This document shows, piece by piece, positions 25,135 through 29,185 of a stretch of 29,185 nucleotides of DNA; position 1 is the first letter of the stretch, and the number at the start of each line of letters is the position of its first letter. Under the pieces are notes generated by a model that did not search any database, was not told the DNA's origin, and saw only the letters and a list, made by a program, of their open reading frames with translations. The translations under genes were made by a program, and so were the position numbers. The stretch is taken from assembly GCA_001579985.1 (NCBI GenBank), contig LRSR01007973.1:1-29185 (forward strand). Direction: 5' to 3'. This stretch comes from Hypsibius dujardini (lineage: Eukaryota > Tardigrada > Eutardigrada > Parachela > Hypsibiidae).

Positions 25135-25578
25135 TATTGTGTGTTTATCGGTGAGGTGACTGCGCTGAAACTTATAATGACAGCGAATTTTTCAGTACGC
25201 CTGCGCTAAACAACAATTCTTGCTAAATTCGCTAATGTTTTGCAAAGTATTCAAAGGTCGAGAGACCGTTGAATAAATGACCTGGTCTGCCGTAGGCTGC
25301 TTGAGGCACGTGTGGTCACGTGAAAGGTCACAGCGTCATAGATGTTGAGGTGTCAATTTCTTATGCCTCGAGAGTTCACTCGCTCTCAACTCCTAGAAGT
25401 AAGAAGCGATCGATCAATTGTTTTCGACTAAGAAGGCCCAAAAGGTCAATCGCATTCCATGGTGAATTCTCCAAAGGTCACTCGCATTCTATGGTGAATT
25501 CTCCAAAGGTCACTCGCGTTCCATGGTGAATTCTCCAAAGTGCAAATGACAATTATACAACTGCTGTATTGTTAGAGA
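25135..25578. other. Spacer between receptor B start and fucosyltransferase stop
   Basis: This 444-bp spacer should hold the copy B promoter and the fucosyltransferase 3' UTR. The main feature is the 32-bp triplicated repeat at 25441-25536; no canonical poly(A) signal on the minus strand was seen. Confidence 0.5.
25441..25536. repeat. Three 32-bp direct repeats with CCATGG
   Basis: Units start at 25441, 25473 and 25505 (aaaggtcact, then cattccatggtgaattctcc) with one to three differences each. They lie about 300-400 bp upstream of the receptor B start codon and just beyond the fucosyltransferase stop. Confidence 0.95.
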
Positions 25579-28500
25579 CTAAATTCGTCCATGCCATGAG
25601 GGCAAGAAGTACTCGGACTTGTTGGTGATACGCGCCAGATCGCTACCCGGTCTGGGCCAGTCGCGGAAGTACGAAATATCCGTCGCCTGACCATTCAAGT
25701 AGGCACCCCAAAAACTGTACGTCCCCACGGACATAATCATCTGATCCATCAGCGTCATAATTGCCATGTCCACTTCCAAGGGCGTACCGCTTATGAACAC
25801 AAAATGATCATCCACAAACACCTCTCTACAATAGGCGATGTCATTACTAATCACAATGAACAGCACCGGCGCGTATTTCCGTTGATAACGCAGCGCGGTC
25901 CGCAGGAGATACTGCTCCGTGGCAGGAGTCTGTCCGTGAGCTTTGTGCGGATCGTGGAGGATGTCGCCCCGTCGCACGTGTATCCCAACCAACGTGGGTA
26001 CCTTGGTCTGGTTGTGTAAGGCCGTGGAGGTGTTGTCAAGACCTTGAAGTGGAGATGAAACAAATTCAAAATCCAATTAAAACTAAAAATACTTAAATTC
26101 CTAATTCTTTCGTTGTTTAATTTTGAATGTGAAAAGAAAAGCTATCGCGAAGCTTAACTTAAAAGACTAACTTATTTTTTGAAGAAATAATCAGGTTTGA
26201 ATATCCTTACCTTGAATGCCCTGCAAAATGGCGTCTTTTGCGGCGTTTAGGGTGTGCTCTTTGAAAGTGAACATTGTTCGGATCTCCTCGCGAAATTCGT
26301 CAAAATACATGAAGGATTGTAGGTAGCCACGTAGCGCCACCGTGCGGTTTGCGAATTTCGTGGTTGAGAGGTTGGCGGTGTCGTTGAGGTACCACGAACA
26401 GGCGGCCTCGAACATGAGGTCGTCGTCAGTTAGATTCCTGTTTGCCACGGCAGCGCCACATTCACACATTACAGACATGATACGTCAAAAGTCGAACTCA
26501 AATGTAATTAATTATAAATCGGTCATTATTTGTCGTTCATTTTCTGCTTCCTTTCAATTTTAAACTTATTTCAAACTGTTTTAAAATGGTCCTTTCCATG
26601 TTCTTCGACGAATTTCTGTCGAAATTCCGAAATTGTGGCCACCAAGGTATCTTCATAGGTCTCCGAATTCTGATATCCGTGAAATGTCTCGTTTCTTTGA
26701 AACATTTTCCCTACCTGTTGGGGTAAAGGTTCGTTTCAGCCGTGACTTCCAGGGCGAGGCCTTCAAAGTAGTTTGCTCGATGATCGGGGTACATGAGAAT
26801 GGGAATCTGCAAGCACAAACGACGCGAAACTGAAAAGTGCTTAATCGGTGATTTATAAAACTGCGTACCCGGTTGTTCTTTCGTGCCACTCCAACTAACG
26901 TGGCCACCATGAACATGTAATTTCCCAGGCCCCCGCCTGGCACACTCAGGGTGACAAACAGCGGTCTGGGCTTCCCCTCGAAGGAATGTCCGTGGAAGAC
27001 AAAGTCGTCCTCCATTTTGCGACGTTGTTTGCGCGCTCTGGTGAGCCGAGCTTGGATGATGAACTCCAGTTTCAGACGGATCATGGCTTGAATGTTGTTG
27101 GAGTTGAATTCGATCGCTTCATCCCCCAGGTGATCCAGTCCTAAATCTGGATACGCCTGTCAAGAAGCAACTTTTACTACTTAAGGTGATACTAAGTTTA
27201 CCAAGTTTACAAAGATGTATATAAAAAAAAGTGGTAAAATACAAAAGTAAGATACCGGATTTGGGAATCGCTACCACGCCCCCCAAGGGAGCATGGGACG
27301 TTTTAATTTGGCTTAGCCAATGAAATTTCAACCTTTTTTCTGACTGCCTTAGAAACTGGATCGCGTTGCTTTTTGATCGAAGACGTTACGAACGTTTTTG
27401 AAACAACAGTTTTAAAGTGCAACTTTTTTGTTTTCTAAAAACTATCGAAACCTATCTTCTGTTGGTCACTTCGAGGTGTATGACGTCATACACTATACCC
27501 TTTGAGATTCGCATCTTTGGCCAAACCTTATTTATCGACTTCGAGGTAAAAATTAAAAGGTATTTTGCAACATTTGAGAATATTCGTTGAATTCTTTCGA
27601 AGCAGAATGTCCAAGCTTTCTTTTGAATCCATTTTTGTCGAGATCGGGCATGTACAAGCTGTTCAACTTGAAGAGGCATGCATACTGCTGGGAAAAACGT
27701 ACCTGTCAGACTAGTGCAATAGTCCAATCACTCATCGCCGGCCATTAGACCAACATTTTTTATGACAATTTTCAAGTGTCCCAAGCACAAGTTTAAAATA
27801 TTATTCGTAGTCGTTCCATGTCGATTGCGTAATAACTTTATTAAGTCTCTGAATCGACTGAACGAGCGATGTTCGAACAAACACTGTACATATTATTGGA
27901 TCCCCTTAACCTTCTAAAGGTGCGGGGGCACCTTTGCTTTTACCATCGGTAAAGCAAAGTCTTGTAACAATACCCTTAAAGATGGACATCGCGCGCAGCA
28001 CGAGTTTAAAATATTATTACATGTCTTTCCAAGTCGATTGTGCAATGTCATTTCACTGAATCGACTGAACGAGCGATGCTTGGACAAACACTGTACATGT
28101 TATTGGATCCCCCCTAACCTTCTAAAGGTGCGGGGGCACCTTTGCTTTAACCATCGATAAAGCAAAGTCTTGTAAACTTCTTCAAGTGTCCCAACCAAAA
28201 TGACCCTTTCACTTTCTTAAACTAATCATGTTTATGGGAGATTGAAACTGTCCTCATTGAATAGTTCATCACGGTAGCCGGGGTTGGAGTAACCTCGATA
28301 ACTTTTGCGAGGCTGAGTGAAACTAAAAGTTTTTTAAGGTATAAAGTAAAACTATGCCAATTAATCGTACCTGTATGGTGGAAAACGCCCAACTATTTCC
28401 ACTTGGAGTAACATCACTGCTCGGTTGGATTTCTTTCTCTGGTCGCTGCTTGTGATCGGTTCGTTGATGGTCATGGTATAGTCGTGGATCTACGGGAATG

Positions 28501-28607
28501 TGGCCTGAAAAATGGTTTGCATTCGTGTCCTTTTGGAACCACAAAAAGGGAGTGACTGCTACTGCGAGAGCCATCGCAAAAAACACAAGGTGCACTGATG
28601 ATGCCAT
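25579..28607 (-). CDS. GT11 fucosyltransferase (alpha-1,2-fucosyltransferase-like)
   Basis: Transfers fucose from GDP-fucose to galactose-terminated glycans in the Golgi lumen, judging from family. Complete, five exons, about 435 aa: 28371-28607 (ATG), 26869-27156, 26715-26806, 26211-26437, 25579-26042 (TAG). Phases 0, 0, 2, 1 fit. Type II topology: very short cytosolic start, one hydrophobic anchor at about residues 5-24 (VHLVFFAMALAVAVTPFLWF), and a polar stem of about 100 residues. The N-terminal catalytic signature is VPGGGLGNYMFMVATLVGVA in exon 2. Donor-binding motif VGIHVRRGDIL (HxRRxD) is in exon 5, followed by VLFIVISND and the C-terminal motif MSVGTYSFWGAYLNG. Many N-glycosylation sequons lie in exon 4. 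Mammalian members are about 340-365 aa; the excess is mostly stem. The exon 4 acceptor (gcaaacag at 26438-26439) is chosen by phase; an upstream in-frame ATG exists but has no usable acceptor. Confidence 0.92.
27771..28190. repeat. Tandem duplication (~210 bp) with paired hairpins in fucosyltransferase intron 1
   Basis: Two copies offset by about 208-213 bp. Each contains gtttaaaatattatt, then gaatcgactgaacgagcgatg, caaacactgtacat, ttattggatcc, and two adjacent palindromes: AAGGTGCGGGGGCACCTT and CTTTGCTTT...AAAGCAAAG. A partial third start (tcaagtgtcccaa) follows at 28179. Hairpins are conserved better than the intervening sequence. Confidence 0.85.
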
Positions 28608-29185
28608 TGCACTTGAATGTGCACTCCCTCATCCTCACCACTGAGACCTCTGTCGTAAACCAGTACCTCACCGTTCATGGGCTTCAGTCAGCCGTGGTGC
28701 GTGTGTAGTTAAGAGTCCATGCAGTTGGAAGACGTGCAGCAGTGTAAGCGGTTGAAGTTGCGCATGCATAACCGAGCGAGCTGCCGACTGGAGTAGCATT
28801 ACCGCGACTTAATACCGATTCAGCTAATTAGCGATTCATATTGCACTGCTTGGTATACGCGTTTTTGTCATCAGCGAGTACTTTTGAAGTACCGTCCACG
28901 CACTTCCCCTAAAGCCATGACTGAATCCTCGCAACGGTCTCACACACAAGGGCATAATCTGCTGGAACCAACAGCGATAGTACTAGCAGCAGAAGAATCT
29001 CTAGAGCCAGGCAAACAATTTGATAAAAAAAATATTAAATCAGACCGAGTTGTCGACCTTCCCAATCGCATAAGCCGAGGATATTCCACCAAATATAAAG
29101 GGTTACACCTTTAAGAAATCAGGATGACTCGCCCATGGGTGCATTCATTCATCCGTAGTCAACTCATAAGTGATGTGTCTCATTC
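28608..29185. other. Fucosyltransferase upstream region, no gene seen
   Basis: It should hold the promoter of the right-to-left fucosyltransferase gene. A short plus-strand ORF at 28884-29114 has no recognisable domain. No repeats of note. Confidence 0.5.

Overview
This is a window from an invertebrate nuclear genome. All five protein-coding genes are on the minus strand and split into many short exons with GT-AG (once GC-AG) introns. Introns and spacers are full of minisatellites, MITEs and decayed Tc1/mariner/pogo elements. The gene set is a CYP3-like P450, an evectin, natriuretic-peptide-receptor-type ectodomains and a GT11 fucosyltransferase. With the non-nematode style of splice acceptors, this suggests a small invertebrate genome such as a tardigrade or other non-insect, non-nematode protostome. 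That placement is a guess; the sequence shows only a eukaryote/metazoan.

Layout from left to right; every gene reads right to left. (1) 332-5866: cytochrome P450, 14 exons placed, last exon outside the window. One intron carries a 656-bp pogo/Tigger-like element, and two introns carry minisatellites. (2) 6416-7882: a complete 5-exon evectin/PLEKHB-type PH-domain protein, about 234 aa. (3) 9506-16604 and 17917-25134: two tandem paralogous receptor genes, copies A and B, of 12 exons each with identical intron phases. Each encodes a signal peptide, an ANF-receptor ligand-binding domain, the juxtamembrane Cys/Pro hinge typical of receptor guanylyl cyclases, one transmembrane helix, and a tail of only about 29-51 residues. 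Neither copy has room for the kinase-homology and cyclase domains. (4) 25579-28607: a complete 5-exon GT11 (alpha-1,2-fucosyltransferase-like) type II membrane protein, about 435 aa.

Copy B has collected mobile DNA. Intron 4 holds a dead 1170-bp mariner with perfect TA duplication, two related small MITEs and nearby inverted-repeat elements. Introns 3 and 5 hold further inverted-repeat elements.

The most interesting feature is the tandem pair of short-tailed receptors. They look like receptor guanylyl cyclases that lost their catalytic half and became decoy- or clearance-like receptors. All exon boundaries were inferred by hand from reading frame, splice dinucleotides and the A/B comparison; no transcript evidence or database search was available.
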